42,099 nucleotides of DNA from an uncultured SAR116 cluster alpha proteobacterium (GTDB lineage: Bacteria; Pseudomonadota; Alphaproteobacteria; Puniceispirillales; Marisalimonadaceae), in the NCBI GenBank assembly GCA_902514865.1, contig CABXSI010000003.1, positions 1 through 42,099 of the forward strand. The letters are read 5' to 3'. The stretch's first letter is position 1. Each line of letters starts with the position of its first letter. The notes under the pieces are model-generated. The model was given only the letters and a program-made list of their open reading frames with translations, was not told the DNA's origin and did not search any database. The translations under genes and the position numbers were made by a program. Below are positions 11,126 to 20,816 of this stretch, piece by piece.

Positions 11126-12584
11126 AGTTACTACATTGTTCAATGTTAGTTATTTTTCCTAGACTTTCTATTTGCATGACATTAATAGGTTTTTTTACAT
11201 AGCCACCAGGTTTTAAAGTTAGACCTGTAATTGGACCTGAAATGTTTTTTAAAAAACTTGAACCATCTTTTTGTTTATCAACATAATTTATACCAATATT
11301 ACCTGAATCAAAACCAGCGTTTGAAAAATAATTTATATTATCCCCCCAAATTTTTCGCCAATAAATTCTAAAATCTTTTTCATTTTTACTTACGATAGCA
11401 GGAAACCAAGCCTTTTCTAGTGAAGGTTCGTTTTTGATTTCTTTAGTATTAAATTTTTCAGTGCCTAGAATTTTTACATACTTAGAATCTACATTGAAGA
11501 ATGCCAATAGTGGGGCTATTTCTAAAACGAACTCTTTACTACCACCTATAAGAATTGAATCAAACCTAGAGTGTAGAGTTTGATTTTCGTTAAATTTTAA
11601 GAAAGTTTTTAAAATTGAAAATAATTTTGATTTATTATTTATTTCATTATTATTAAGTAAAATTTTGTCATACTTATTATTTTTATAATCAGTTATTAAG
11701 TCTATAGATGCATTTGTTAAAATTCTGCCATAATAATTATCAGGAGCGATTAACCCAAAATTTTTATATCCATGACTAAGAGCGCATGAAATTACACTTT
11801 CCACTTGTTCTTCTGGCGAGAATCCTAACAACCAAATGTTATTTTCTCTTAATGATATGTCGTTTGAAAATGTAAGTATTGGTATAAATTTAGATTTAGC
11901 TATAGGCTTAATATCTAATAAAATTTCTCTCCTAAACGGTCCTATAATTAGAGTAGGTTTTAAATTATCAAATAATTTACTTATAGTTTTTTTATTAATG
12001 TTTTTGCCCGTATCAAAATAAATAATTTTGATTTTATTCTTACTAGAATTTAAAACACTAAGATCTAATGCTTTTCTTATTTTTACACCATAATTTGAAT
12101 AAGAACCCGTTAATGGAAGAAAAACTAAGATGTTCTTGTAATGAGTATCATTTTTTTTTACATCAAAATATCTATTATCTAATGAAATTTCACCACTACT
12201 ATTCAAATTTAAATTATCATTACTTGGACTTAAGTTTTGCTCTAACATTTTAAAAACTGCTGATAAAGCTTTTTTTGTTTTTGTTTTTTCTGTAAATTTA
12301 GATTTATCTCTTCCTTGAAGTAACCTTTCATTTCTGAATTCAAAAATTACATCATTGTTTTTTTGTTTCATTATATCTTCTTTTTTATTTAAGATTATTT
12401 TACTTTTAGATACTTTATCTTTGGAAAAATTTTTGTAGTTTAAAACTAATTTGTCATTTTTTGGAATTGCTGTTGAAATTTTATTTTCCAATATTAATTT
12501 ATCTCCATTATTTTGGCATCCATTAATCATTAATAATATACAAAAATATATAAAAGGATTATATTTTGAATTAAAATTATACAT
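11115..12584 (-). CDS. Penicillin-binding protein activator, LppC/LpoA-like lipoprotein
   Basis: Lipobox MINGC; periplasmic-binding-like fold (ILVFLPLTGSYSNYGVKIRKAL...LIIGPF...); divergent to rsmI. Confidence 0.75.
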   Translation of the reverse strand: MYNFNSKYNPFIYFCILLMINGCQNNGDKLILENKISTAIPKNDKLVLNYKNFSKDKVSKSKIILNKKEDIMKQKNNDVIFEFRNERLLQGRDKSKFTEKTKTKKALSAVFKMLEQNLSPSNDNLNLNSSGEISLDNRYFDVKKNDTHYKNILVFLPLTGSYSNYGVKIRKALDLSVLNSSKNKIKIIYFDTGKNINKKTISKLFDNLKPTLIIGPFRREILLDIKPIAKSKFIPILTFSNDISLRENNIWLLGFSPEEQVESVISCALSHGYKNFGLIAPDNYYGRILTNASIDLITDYKNNKYDKILLNNNEINNKSKLFSILKTFLKFNENQTLHSRFDSILIGGSKEFVLEIAPLLAFFNVDSKYVKILGTEKFNTKEIKNEPSLEKAWFPAIVSKNEKDFRIYWRKIWGDNINYFSNAGFDSGNIGINYVDKQKDGSSFLKNISGPITGLTLKPGGYVKKPINVMQIESLGKITNIEQCSNFND

Positions 12585-12627
12585 GAATACGCACTTAATA
12601 TTTCGTTATGACAATTAAGGTAATCTA

Positions 12628-13533
12628 TTGAAAAAATTAAGTAAAGAACATCAAAAAAATCCGAATGACTGTGAAATTGAAGATGTTCAAGGTTGTTTAT
12701 ACATTATAGCTACCCCAATTGGAAATTTTAGTGATATTAGCCTAAGAGCAATTCAACTTTTCAATTTTATCGATATATTATTATGTGAAGACACAAGAAG
12801 AACTAAAAAATTATTATCTCACCTCAACATAAATCATAAAAACATGATCTCTTATAATGATAATAATGCTGCAATTAAAAGACCCTATATATTAAAACAA
12901 CTTCTTTTAAACAAAAGTATCGGATTGGTTAGCGATGCAGGAACACCACTAATTTCCGATCCTGGTTATAAACTTGTTCAAGAGTGCTATTTAAATAAAA
13001 TCAGAGTCACACACGCACCTGGTCCTTCATCTGTAATAAACGGTTTAATATTATCTGGTCTCCCTACAAATCAATTTTATTTTGGCGGTTTTGTATCGGC
13101 AAAGAGAAATACAAAAATAAAACAGTTTACTCTAACTAAATCATATCCGATGACGGGTGTATGGTTTGATACTTGTTTAAGGTTAATTGATACTCTGAAT
13201 GTAATGCTTAACATCTATGGAAATAGAAAAATTTCGATAACAAGGGAGCTTACTAAAATTTATGAAGATATAATTTCAAGTGATTTAGAAAACATTGAAA
13301 GTTTAATTAATGAGAAACAATTAAACAATAAACCTTTAAAAGGAGAAATTGTAATTATAATTGGTGGCTATACTAAAAACGACAATATGAACATTAATGC
13401 ATTGAGATTTAACATAAAAAAGAAACTTCAAAAATTTTCACTTCGTGATACTGTTGATTTAACAATTGAACAGACTAATTTTTCAAGAAAATTAATCTAC
13501 AATGAAGCTGTAAAAATTAAAAAAAACTTATAA
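12628..13533 (+). CDS. rsmI: 16S rRNA (cytidine1402-2'-O)-methyltransferase
   Basis: LYIIATPIGNFSDISLRAIQ, CEDTRRTKKLL, SDAGTPLISDPGY; TTG start. Confidence 0.95.
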   Translation: MKKLSKEHQKNPNDCEIEDVQGCLYIIATPIGNFSDISLRAIQLFNFIDILLCEDTRRTKKLLSHLNINHKNMISYNDNNAAIKRPYILKQLLLNKSIGLVSDAGTPLISDPGYKLVQECYLNKIRVTHAPGPSSVINGLILSGLPTNQFYFGGFVSAKRNTKIKQFTLTKSYPMTGVWFDTCLRLIDTLNVMLNIYGNRKISITRELTKIYEDIISSDLENIESLINEKQLNNKPLKGEIVIIIGGYTKNDNMNINALRFNIKKKLQKFSLRDTVDLTIEQTNFSRKLIYNEAVKIKKNL

Positions 13534-13602
13534 CTAAAAAATAATACTATGAAATTAGATCATATTTATCCAAATTTACACAATTATGCAAAGGTATAAA
13601 AA

Positions 13603-14175
13603 ATGAAAAATTTATTGTTTGTTTCTATTATTACTTTTTTATTACAATCATGTGCACCATTGGCAACTATCGGCATGGTGTCTCTAGGTGCCGCTTCAAA
13701 AGAAAAGGGTATAGGCACTACATTAAATGATAATGTTATTAAAACAAAAATATCAAATTTAATATTTAAACTGGATAAAAATTTAATAAGAGATACCAAA
13801 ATATTTGTAAATAATGGCTCTGTTTTGATAACAGGTAAAGTAAAGAAACCAAGTGAAAAAATTGAATTTACTAAATTATCTTGGAGTGTTCGAGGCGTTA
13901 ATGAAGTGAACAACGAACTTCAAATAACTGATACTTCTTCGATTAAAAATATAGCAAGAGATATAGCTTCGTTGGGGGAAATAAGAGCACGTATTATGTC
14001 AGATAAAGTTGTTAACAGTATAAATTTTTCGATAGATGTTGTGAATGACACAGCTTACATAAGTGGAGTTGCAAGCAGTAAAGAAGAGATGCTAATTGTT
14101 AAAAATCATGCATCAAGCGCAAGATTTGTAAAAGAAGTATATAATTATATCATTATAAATGATGATGAAAGATGA
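13603..14175 (+). CDS. BON-domain lipoprotein (OsmY/DolP-like)
   Basis: Lipobox LLQSC; tandem BON-like repeats (NVIKTKISNLIF...VLITGKV). Confidence 0.8.
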   Translation: MKNLLFVSIITFLLQSCAPLATIGMVSLGAASKEKGIGTTLNDNVIKTKISNLIFKLDKNLIRDTKIFVNNGSVLITGKVKKPSEKIEFTKLSWSVRGVNEVNNELQITDTSSIKNIARDIASLGEIRARIMSDKVVNSINFSIDVVNDTAYISGVASSKEEMLIVKNHASSARFVKEVYNYIIINDDER

Positions 14176-15125
14176 AAAGTAATTTAAAAATTGCTTTTCT
14201 CATGGACCCCTTCGAAAAGCTTAATCTTAAAGGTGACACCACTTTTGCTCTAGCTCTTGAGGCTCAAGCTAGGAACCATGAAATAAACTTTTTTGAGCCA
14301 GATGACCTTCTCTTAAGATCTGGTCAAGTTTTTGCAAATATTTGTAAAATAGAATTAACGTATCAGAATGAAACTCATGATTATAAATATCATGATAAAG
14401 AAATGTCATCTTTAAATCATTATGATGTAGTATTAATGAGACAGGATCCACCTTTTAATATGTCGTATATTACGGCCACTCACATTTTAGAAAAACTTTC
14501 AAATTCTGTATTAGTTGTTAACAACCCATATGAAGTTAGGAATGCACCAGAGAAAATATTTGTAACAAATTTCTCACATTTAATGCCTAAAACTTTAATA
14601 AGCAGAAACCCAACAATAATTCAAGATTTTAGAAAGGAATACAAAGATATAATAATTAAACCTCTATACGGTAATGGTGGCCAAGGTGTTTTTCATGTTC
14701 TACCTAAAGATGAGAACTTTAATTCAATTTTAGAAATGTTTTTTACCCAAAATAGTGAACCTCTTATGGTACAAGAATATTTAAGCGATGTTAGAAATGG
14801 AGATAAAAGGATTATTTTAGTTAATGGTGAAGTTGTGGGAGCTATTAATAGAATTCCTGAAAAGGGAGAAAGTAGATCAAATATGCATGTTGGTGGAAAA
14901 CCAGAAAAAACAACTTTGACAAAGAGAGACAAATTTATTTGTAATGAAATCTCTCAATCCTTAAAAGATAAAGAATTGTATTTTGTAGGAGTAGATATTA
15001 TTGGTGATTATATAACTGAAATTAATGTTACTTCACCTACAGGTATAAGAGAAATAAGATCTTACGACTCAATAGCGATTGAAGAGATTTTTTGGGATTT
15101 TATAGAAAATAAGCTCAGTGTTTAG
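14172..15125 (+). CDS. gshB: Glutathione synthetase
   Basis: IAFLMDPFEKLNLKGDTTFALALEAQ, MRQDPPFNMSYITATHILE, NVTSPTGIREI. Confidence 0.97.
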   Translation: MKSNLKIAFLMDPFEKLNLKGDTTFALALEAQARNHEINFFEPDDLLLRSGQVFANICKIELTYQNETHDYKYHDKEMSSLNHYDVVLMRQDPPFNMSYITATHILEKLSNSVLVVNNPYEVRNAPEKIFVTNFSHLMPKTLISRNPTIIQDFRKEYKDIIIKPLYGNGGQGVFHVLPKDENFNSILEMFFTQNSEPLMVQEYLSDVRNGDKRIILVNGEVVGAINRIPEKGESRSNMHVGGKPEKTTLTKRDKFICNEISQSLKDKELYFVGVDIIGDYITEINVTSPTGIREIRSYDSIAIEEIFWDFIENKLSV

Positions 15126-15484
15126 TTCATCATGCTGCCTAAATTCTTTCCTCCCAAAACATGTACATGAAAATGAGGTACATCTTGATTACCATCATCT
15201 CCAGAATTAGTTATAATTCTAAATCCCTTTTTTGAGATTTTATTTAATTTTATTACTTCATTAACTAATTTCCAAAGAGATTCCATTTCTTTAATTGAAG
15301 CGTTTTCCATAAAATCATGAAAATTTAAATACGCATTTTTAGGTATTATTAAAATATGAATAGGTGACTGTGGATTAATATCAGAAAAAGCGAGAGCGTG
15401 TTTATTTTCTAGTATTTTGTTACATGGAATTTCAGATCTTAATATTTTTGCAAATATATTTTGTTTATCATAGCTTTTATTCAT
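15122..15484 (-). CDS. HIT-family (HINT-like) protein
   Basis: NIFAKILRSEIPCNKI...FSDINPQSPIHILIIPK...DVPHFHVHVLGG (HxHxH). Confidence 0.92.
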   Translation of the reverse strand: MNKSYDKQNIFAKILRSEIPCNKILENKHALAFSDINPQSPIHILIIPKNAYLNFHDFMENASIKEMESLWKLVNEVIKLNKISKKGFRIITNSGDDGNQDVPHFHVHVLGGKNLGSMMN

Positions 15485-15487
15485 GCT

Positions 15488-15814
15488 CTAACTCCTGCTG
15501 TTTTTTTCTTCAAACCCTGATTTTGACTTTCTATTAGATAATTCCTCCCATACTTCTCTAGGATCTATGCCCGTTGATACCCATAACACTAGTAAATGGT
15601 ATATAAGGTCTGCTGATTCATTAATAACACCATCCTTGTTTTTTTTAATAAAATCAATTATTAGTTCTGAAGATTCTTCACCTATTTTTTTTCCTAATAA
15701 TTCAGGATTCTTTATTAAATATGACGTGTAAGACTTATTTTTGCTTTTATTTTTCCTTTTCTTTAAACTATCATACATTTCTCTAATAAATTGATCGTTC
15801 ATTTTAATTTTCAC
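15488..15814 (-). CDS. hisE: Phosphoribosyl-ATP pyrophosphatase
   Basis: KKIGEESSELIIDFIK, ESADLIYHLLVLW; adjacent to hisF. Confidence 0.93.
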   Translation of the reverse strand: MKIKMNDQFIREMYDSLKKRKNKSKNKSYTSYLIKNPELLGKKIGEESSELIIDFIKKNKDGVINESADLIYHLLVLWVSTGIDPREVWEELSNRKSKSGFEEKNSRS

Positions 15815-16577
15815 AATCTCTTACAAGAATTCCATTTTTTAACATCTCTTTTTTCACTGATGATATTGAATGAATACCAAAATGAAAAATAGACGCGGCT
15901 AAAACTGCTGAAGCACCGGATTTAAGGACAACATCTACCATATCTTTAGGGTTACCTGCTCCACCTGATGCTATTACGGGTACAGGAACATTTTCAGATA
16001 TTAGCTTAGTAAGGTGCAGATTATAGCCAGCCTTCATTCCATCCGCAGTCATCGATGTTAATAAAATTTCACCTGCTCCATTTTCAACTCCCTGTTTCGC
16101 CCAATTTAGAACATCAATATTTGTTTTTTTTCTTCCTCCATGTGTAGTCACTTCATATCCACAAGGCATAGTTTCACTCTCTATAGCATCAATTGCCAAT
16201 ACAACACATTGGTTCCCAAACTTATCAGAAGAATCTTTTATTATTTTTGGATTTGATACAGCTGAAGAGTTAACTGATACTTTGTCTGCTCCACATTTTA
16301 ACAATTCACGAAAATCATTCAAATTATTAACTCCCCCTCCTACAGTAAGAGGAACGAAACATGACTCAGCTGTTTTTGAGATTACATCAAACATTGTTTT
16401 TCTTTTTTCGTATGTAGCAGAAATATCCAAAAAACAAATTTCATCAGCGCCTGTTTTACTGTATAGGTTAGCTTGCTCAACTGGATCACCTGCGTCTTTT
16501 AAATCGACAAAGTTAATTCCTTTTACTGTTCTTCCATCGTGAACATCAAGGCAAGCAATAACTCTTGTTGATAACAT
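15804..16577 (-). CDS. hisF: Imidazole glycerol phosphate synthase subunit HisF
   Basis: MLSTRVIACLDVHDGRTVKGINFVDLKDAGDPVE; TIM-barrel motifs. Confidence 0.98.
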   Translation of the reverse strand: MLSTRVIACLDVHDGRTVKGINFVDLKDAGDPVEQANLYSKTGADEICFLDISATYEKRKTMFDVISKTAESCFVPLTVGGGVNNLNDFRELLKCGADKVSVNSSAVSNPKIIKDSSDKFGNQCVVLAIDAIESETMPCGYEVTTHGGRKKTNIDVLNWAKQGVENGAGEILLTSMTADGMKAGYNLHLTKLISENVPVPVIASGGAGNPKDMVDVVLKSGASAVLAASIFHFGIHSISSVKKEMLKNGILVRDCEN

Positions 16578-17332
16578 TAAAATTTTGCCTTTTGAATTTT
16601 ATTTAAAGCCTCTGCAAAAGTAAACTGTTTGTCGTATAATGCTCTTCCAATTATAACTCCTTCAATTCCATTTGAAAATTCATCACTTAATCTCATAATA
16701 TCATTTAATGATGAAACTCCCCCAGAGGCAATAACAGGATGTGGAATAGATTTAGCAAAGTTTTTGGTCTCATTAAGACTAACTCCCTTCAAACTTCCAT
16801 CTCTTGATATGTCAGTATATATTACAGAGCTAATTATGGAAGGATTGAATTTATTAATTAAATCCACGGCTTTAATATTAGATTGATTTTTCCAACCATT
16901 TGAAGCAATCATTCCGTCTCTAACATCTGCACCAATTACAATTTTTTTATAATATTCATTTTCTAAGCCTTTAACGAAATCTGGATTTTCTAATGCTAAG
17001 GTACCTAAAATCAATCTTTCAACAGAGTTTTGCAACCAGAAATCAATATTCTCAATATTTCTAATTCCACCACCCAATTGGATCTTCACTTTATTTTGAA
17101 AAGTTTTTGAAAGTTTTTGTATTATAGTTTTATTAATACTCTTTCCTACAACAGCACCGTCAAGATCTACAATATGCAACCATTTTGCACCCTGATCTAC
17201 AAACCACATAGCTTGATCTATTGGATCATTATTATAAATGGTTTCTTTTTGCATATCTCCAAATAAAAGCCTAACACATTTGCCATCCTTAATGTCTATA
17301 GCAGGGTATAAAATAAAATGTTCTTCTTTCAT
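16577..17332 (-). CDS. hisA: Phosphoribosylformimino-5-aminoimidazole carboxamide ribotide isomerase
   Basis: LYPAIDIKDGKCVRLLFGDM, IQLGGGIRN, ASGGVSSLNDI. Confidence 0.97.
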   Translation of the reverse strand: MKEEHFILYPAIDIKDGKCVRLLFGDMQKETIYNNDPIDQAMWFVDQGAKWLHIVDLDGAVVGKSINKTIIQKLSKTFQNKVKIQLGGGIRNIENIDFWLQNSVERLILGTLALENPDFVKGLENEYYKKIVIGADVRDGMIASNGWKNQSNIKAVDLINKFNPSIISSVIYTDISRDGSLKGVSLNETKNFAKSIPHPVIASGGVSSLNDIMRLSDEFSNGIEGVIIGRALYDKQFTFAEALNKIQKAKF

Positions 17333-17333
17333 T

Positions 17334-17867
17334 TCATAATTCTTTAAAATAATAATAACCAGCTATATATTTGCCGTCTATGAAAACTGATTTTGGATTA
17401 ACCCCAGACTTTGTAAAACCTGCTTGTTCATATAATTGAATAGCCCTAGACTGCGTTTCTCTAACTTCAAGATTTATTACTTTAAACCCATCTTGTTTAG
17501 CTTTTAACTCTGCTTTTTTAAACACCGCTTTTGCTAGACCAAAACCTCTTGCCCAGGGTGCAAAGAAAAAGGTGCTTAAAGTACAAGAATGTGATTGTGC
17601 TTCATTATTTTTAGCGGGCTTTATTAATTGAACCGAACCAGCTATAACATTATCAAGCTTTCCTATAATAAGAATTCGTTCAGGTATCAACAAAACCCCT
17701 TTCCAATAATTTTGTAACGTTCTATTAGATGGTGGTGATATCCATCCAAACCCACCTCCACCTATAATAGCTTCTTCTGTTGCATCACAAAGTTCTTGTA
17801 AATCAACTTTGTTTAAATTTTTGCAAATTTCAGCCTTTACGTTATATTTATTTGTACTTTTTTTCAT
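17334..17867 (-). CDS. GNAT-family N-acetyltransferase
   Basis: LSTFFFAPWARGFGLAKAVFKKAELKAKQDGFKVINLEVRETQSRAIQLYEQAGF is a typical GNAT core. Confidence 0.85.
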   Translation of the reverse strand: MKKSTNKYNVKAEICKNLNKVDLQELCDATEEAIIGGGGFGWISPPSNRTLQNYWKGVLLIPERILIIGKLDNVIAGSVQLIKPAKNNEAQSHSCTLSTFFFAPWARGFGLAKAVFKKAELKAKQDGFKVINLEVRETQSRAIQLYEQAGFTKSGVNPKSVFIDGKYIAGYYYFKEL

Positions 17868-17881
17868 TTATTATCTTTCAC

Positions 17882-18541
17882 CTAACAACTCCATTTAAGC
17901 CAATTAGAAATCAACTTCTGACCTGATAAACTACTTTTTTCTGGATGAAACTGCACTCCTAAATAATTTTCTTGTCCAACAATTGCAGGAATTTGATGAC
18001 AATAATTAGTGCTGGCAATTAATTGATCAGATTGATTGCCCTCTAAACAGTAAGAGTGAACAAAATAATATTGATCTTTTTCACTTATATGTCTAAGTAT
18101 TGGATGATTATCTTTTTCAAGTAGTAAACTATTCCATCCCATGTGTGGAACTTTAAAATCTCTTCCCAAGTAATCTAAGCCGAAAGTTTTTATCTTGTTA
18201 AAGTTACCACTCAACCAGCCAAAGCCTGAAGTTTTTATTTTTTCTAAACTATAATCAAACATCAACTGCATTCCAACGCAAATACCAAGAAATTTTTTCT
18301 TTTTAAAAAGAACTTGTTCAGATAACACTTCATTCAGACCTTTTATATTTTGTAAACCACTTTTACAATCAGGAAATGAGCCAACTCCAGGTAAGACCAA
18401 AAAATCTGCCGCAGCGATAATGTTGATATTACTTGTAACTATAATTTTACACTTTAGGCTACTGTCAGAAATAGCGTTACTAAAAGCATTTTCAACGGAC
18501 CTAAGATTTCCAGACCCATAATCAATTATGATTAAGTCCAT
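17882..18541 (-). CDS. hisH: Imidazole glycerol phosphate synthase subunit HisH
   Basis: IIIDYGSGNLRSVENAF, LGICVGMQLMFD, GVQFHPEKSS glutaminase triad context. Confidence 0.97.
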   Translation of the reverse strand: MDLIIIDYGSGNLRSVENAFSNAISDSSLKCKIIVTSNINIIAAADFLVLPGVGSFPDCKSGLQNIKGLNEVLSEQVLFKKKKFLGICVGMQLMFDYSLEKIKTSGFGWLSGNFNKIKTFGLDYLGRDFKVPHMGWNSLLLEKDNHPILRHISEKDQYYFVHSYCLEGNQSDQLIASTNYCHQIPAIVGQENYLGVQFHPEKSSLSGQKLISNWLKWSC

Positions 18542-18542
18542 A

Positions 18543-19160
18543 TTAACTATTTCCTAATAATGTGCCTTTGGTGGAAGGTATATTATCTAAATTTTTTAAG
18601 TCAATACTAATAGCATTTCTCAAACTTATTGCTAAAGCTTTGAAACAAGACTCAATAATATGATGAGTGTTTTTACCATACAGATTTTCAATATGTATTG
18701 TAAACCCAGCAGCTTGCGAAAGTGATTGAAAAAACTCTCTAAATATTTCTGTTTCTATGTTTTTAATAGTTATGTTTGGTAGAAAAACGTTCCAAATAAG
18801 CCATGGACGTCCTGATATATCCAAACAACACCTAGTAAGACACTCATCCATTGGTAAATAATTAAAGCTGTAACGTCTTATGCCTCTTTTATCTCCCAAC
18901 GCGTCTTTGATTGCATTGCCTAGAGCCAAACCACAATCTTCCATGGTATGATGCGCATCTACTTTTAAATCACCAAAACAGCTTAGTTCAAGGTTAATTA
19001 AACTATGCTTAGATAATTGCTCTAGCATGTGATCAAAAAAAGGTAAACCAGTAGAAATTGAATTGTTTCCTGTTCCATCTAATTCTACTTTGACATTTAT
19101 TTTTGTTTCATTGGTATTTCTATTAATAATAGATATTCTTTTTTTATTAGATTTTTTCAT
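18543..19160 (-). CDS. hisB: Imidazoleglycerol-phosphate dehydratase
   Basis: STGLPFFDHMLEQLSKHS, DAHHTMEDCGLALG. Confidence 0.97.
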   Translation of the reverse strand: MKKSNKKRISIINRNTNETKINVKVELDGTGNNSISTGLPFFDHMLEQLSKHSLINLELSCFGDLKVDAHHTMEDCGLALGNAIKDALGDKRGIRRYSFNYLPMDECLTRCCLDISGRPWLIWNVFLPNITIKNIETEIFREFFQSLSQAAGFTIHIENLYGKNTHHIIESCFKALAISLRNAISIDLKNLDNIPSTKGTLLGNS

Positions 19161-19175
19161 AAATTATCCAAAGAA

Positions 19176-19628
19176 TTATATTAATTGAGATTTATACTTA
19201 TTTTTAATTCTAACCAACAAAGCACCTGTACCACCAAGTTTACTTGGGGCCGTTTCGTAATTAATTAATAAATTCATATATACTTTATCGTTTAACCATA
19301 TAGGAACTTCTTTTCTCAAAGCACCTCTATTATTTTGGCCTTTACCAGTTATAATCAAAATATTTCTAATATTTTTTTCATAAGCATTGACTATATAATT
19401 ATGCAAAACTACTTTAGCTGTACGTAATCTATAACCGTGGAGATCTATAACTCCTTCAGGATTGTTATTTTTATCTTTTTTAAAAACTTTTAGCCGGGTT
19501 GCTGAAAAATTTTTTTTTTTAATATTTACTAGATTTTTTTTATTGTTTACGAAATTAATATTAAAACTATTAAAATTTGCAACATAGTTTTCCCAGATCT
19601 GCTTATCACTTTTTGAAATAGGAGACAT
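19176..19628 (-). CDS. Smr-domain protein
   Basis: GVIDLHGYRLRTAKVVLHNYIVNAYEKNIRNILIITGKGQNNRGALRKEVPIWL. Confidence 0.9.
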   Translation of the reverse strand: MSPISKSDKQIWENYVANFNSFNINFVNNKKNLVNIKKKNFSATRLKVFKKDKNNNPEGVIDLHGYRLRTAKVVLHNYIVNAYEKNIRNILIITGKGQNNRGALRKEVPIWLNDKVYMNLLINYETAPSKLGGTGALLVRIKNKYKSQLI

Positions 19629-19632
19629 TATT

Positions 19633-20262
19633 TTACAAACTTTTTGTTTCTATTAAAGTCCAATTAGGATTTTGATCATTTATTTTTTTTTCAAAAATCC
19701 ATTCGTCTTTTACAAGAATTTCTTTATTTATATCACCATCAATAATTTTTTCGTGTTTATCCATTAACGCTGTAATTTGTAATGTTTCAAAAAAAACGTT
19801 AATCTTAATTGAAGATTTAGTAACTACTGATGATACAATTTTGTTTTTTTCAATAGATTTCAAGTCAATTATTAATGTTTCATTCTCCTTATTTCTGTCA
19901 TCAATAGCTCCTTTAAAACTTTTTAAAACTGACGGTTTTATAAAATTTTTCACATTGTCTAAATTGCCACTAACAAAACTTTTAAGAACCATCTCAAAAA
20001 AAGTTTTTGAACCATCTAAAAAATTAACTGTGTCAAAATTAGAGTCTACTTTCTTAATTTTATCAATTTCTTCATTAGCTAGATCATCATTATTAGATTT
20101 TAATGATATTACGTTTGAATATTGTTTAGATTGTTTTTTTTCGTTTAAACCACTTTCTTCGAAGTCAGTCTTTGTACCTAAAATATTTTTCAATCTAAAA
20201 ATTAAAAAAATTGCTATAACTCCAAAAATTAATATATCTATATATGGAAACCCATTCTGCAT
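19633..20262 (-). CDS. Tim44-like domain protein
   Basis: N-terminal TM then FLDGSKTFFEMVLKSFVSGNLDNVKNFIKPSVLKSF; divergent to secB as is common in alphaproteobacteria. Confidence 0.82.
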   Translation of the reverse strand: MQNGFPYIDILIFGVIAIFLIFRLKNILGTKTDFEESGLNEKKQSKQYSNVISLKSNNDDLANEEIDKIKKVDSNFDTVNFLDGSKTFFEMVLKSFVSGNLDNVKNFIKPSVLKSFKGAIDDRNKENETLIIDLKSIEKNKIVSSVVTKSSIKINVFFETLQITALMDKHEKIIDGDINKEILVKDEWIFEKKINDQNPNWTLIETKSL

Positions 20263-20387
20263 GTTTGTAACACCGTTTGTTATAATTGATAATTCTTGAT
20301 ATTATCATATACAAAAAATTAAAAATTAATATTTATTAATATTCATTTTTTTAATATTAATTAAAAATTAATAATTTAGGACTTTTA

Positions 20388-20816
20388 ATGAATAATGTAA
20401 ACGAAAATGAGATATCTAGTATAGAAATAATTAAGCATTACATAAAAGATTTATCGTTCGAAAACCCCCAGTCTATACAAGAAAATAATTTAGAAAATAA
20501 TAAAAATAGTAATATTTCTCAAAATATGAGCTTTGTTCAAACATCATTCGAGAACAACTTTTTCAGTGTTGTTGTGAAATATTCTTGTGAATGCTCTTCT
20601 AAAAAAAGTGGAAATAAACTTTTAGTTTTAGAATTAGATTATTTTGGATTTTTTAAGATTTTGAATAATAAAACATATAACCAAGCTGATTTAACAAAGG
20701 CAGGAGCAAAATTGATATTACCATTTGTGAGGTCAATAATTGAGGATATTACTAATAAAGGAGGAAGTATAAAAATAACTTTAGAAGACGTTGATTTTAA
20801 TTTAGTTAAAAACTAA
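20388..20816 (+). CDS. secB: Protein-export chaperone SecB
   Basis: HYIKDLSFENPQS; ADLTKAGAKLILPFVRSIIEDITNKGG. Confidence 0.9.
   Translation: MNNVNENEISSIEIIKHYIKDLSFENPQSIQENNLENNKNSNISQNMSFVQTSFENNFFSVVVKYSCECSSKKSGNKLLVLELDYFGFFKILNNKTYNQADLTKAGAKLILPFVRSIIEDITNKGGSIKITLEDVDFNLVKN

Noticed and set aside
13549-13599. 16-codon ORF (MKLDHIYPNLHNYAKV) between rsmI and the BON lipoprotein, where yraN often lies
   Set aside because: Too short to support as coding; no similarity I recognise to YraN; could be chance.
19841-20299. 152-aa plus-strand ORF opposite the Tim44-like gene
   Set aside because: Antisense of a better-supported CDS; composition typical of shadow ORFs in AT-rich DNA.
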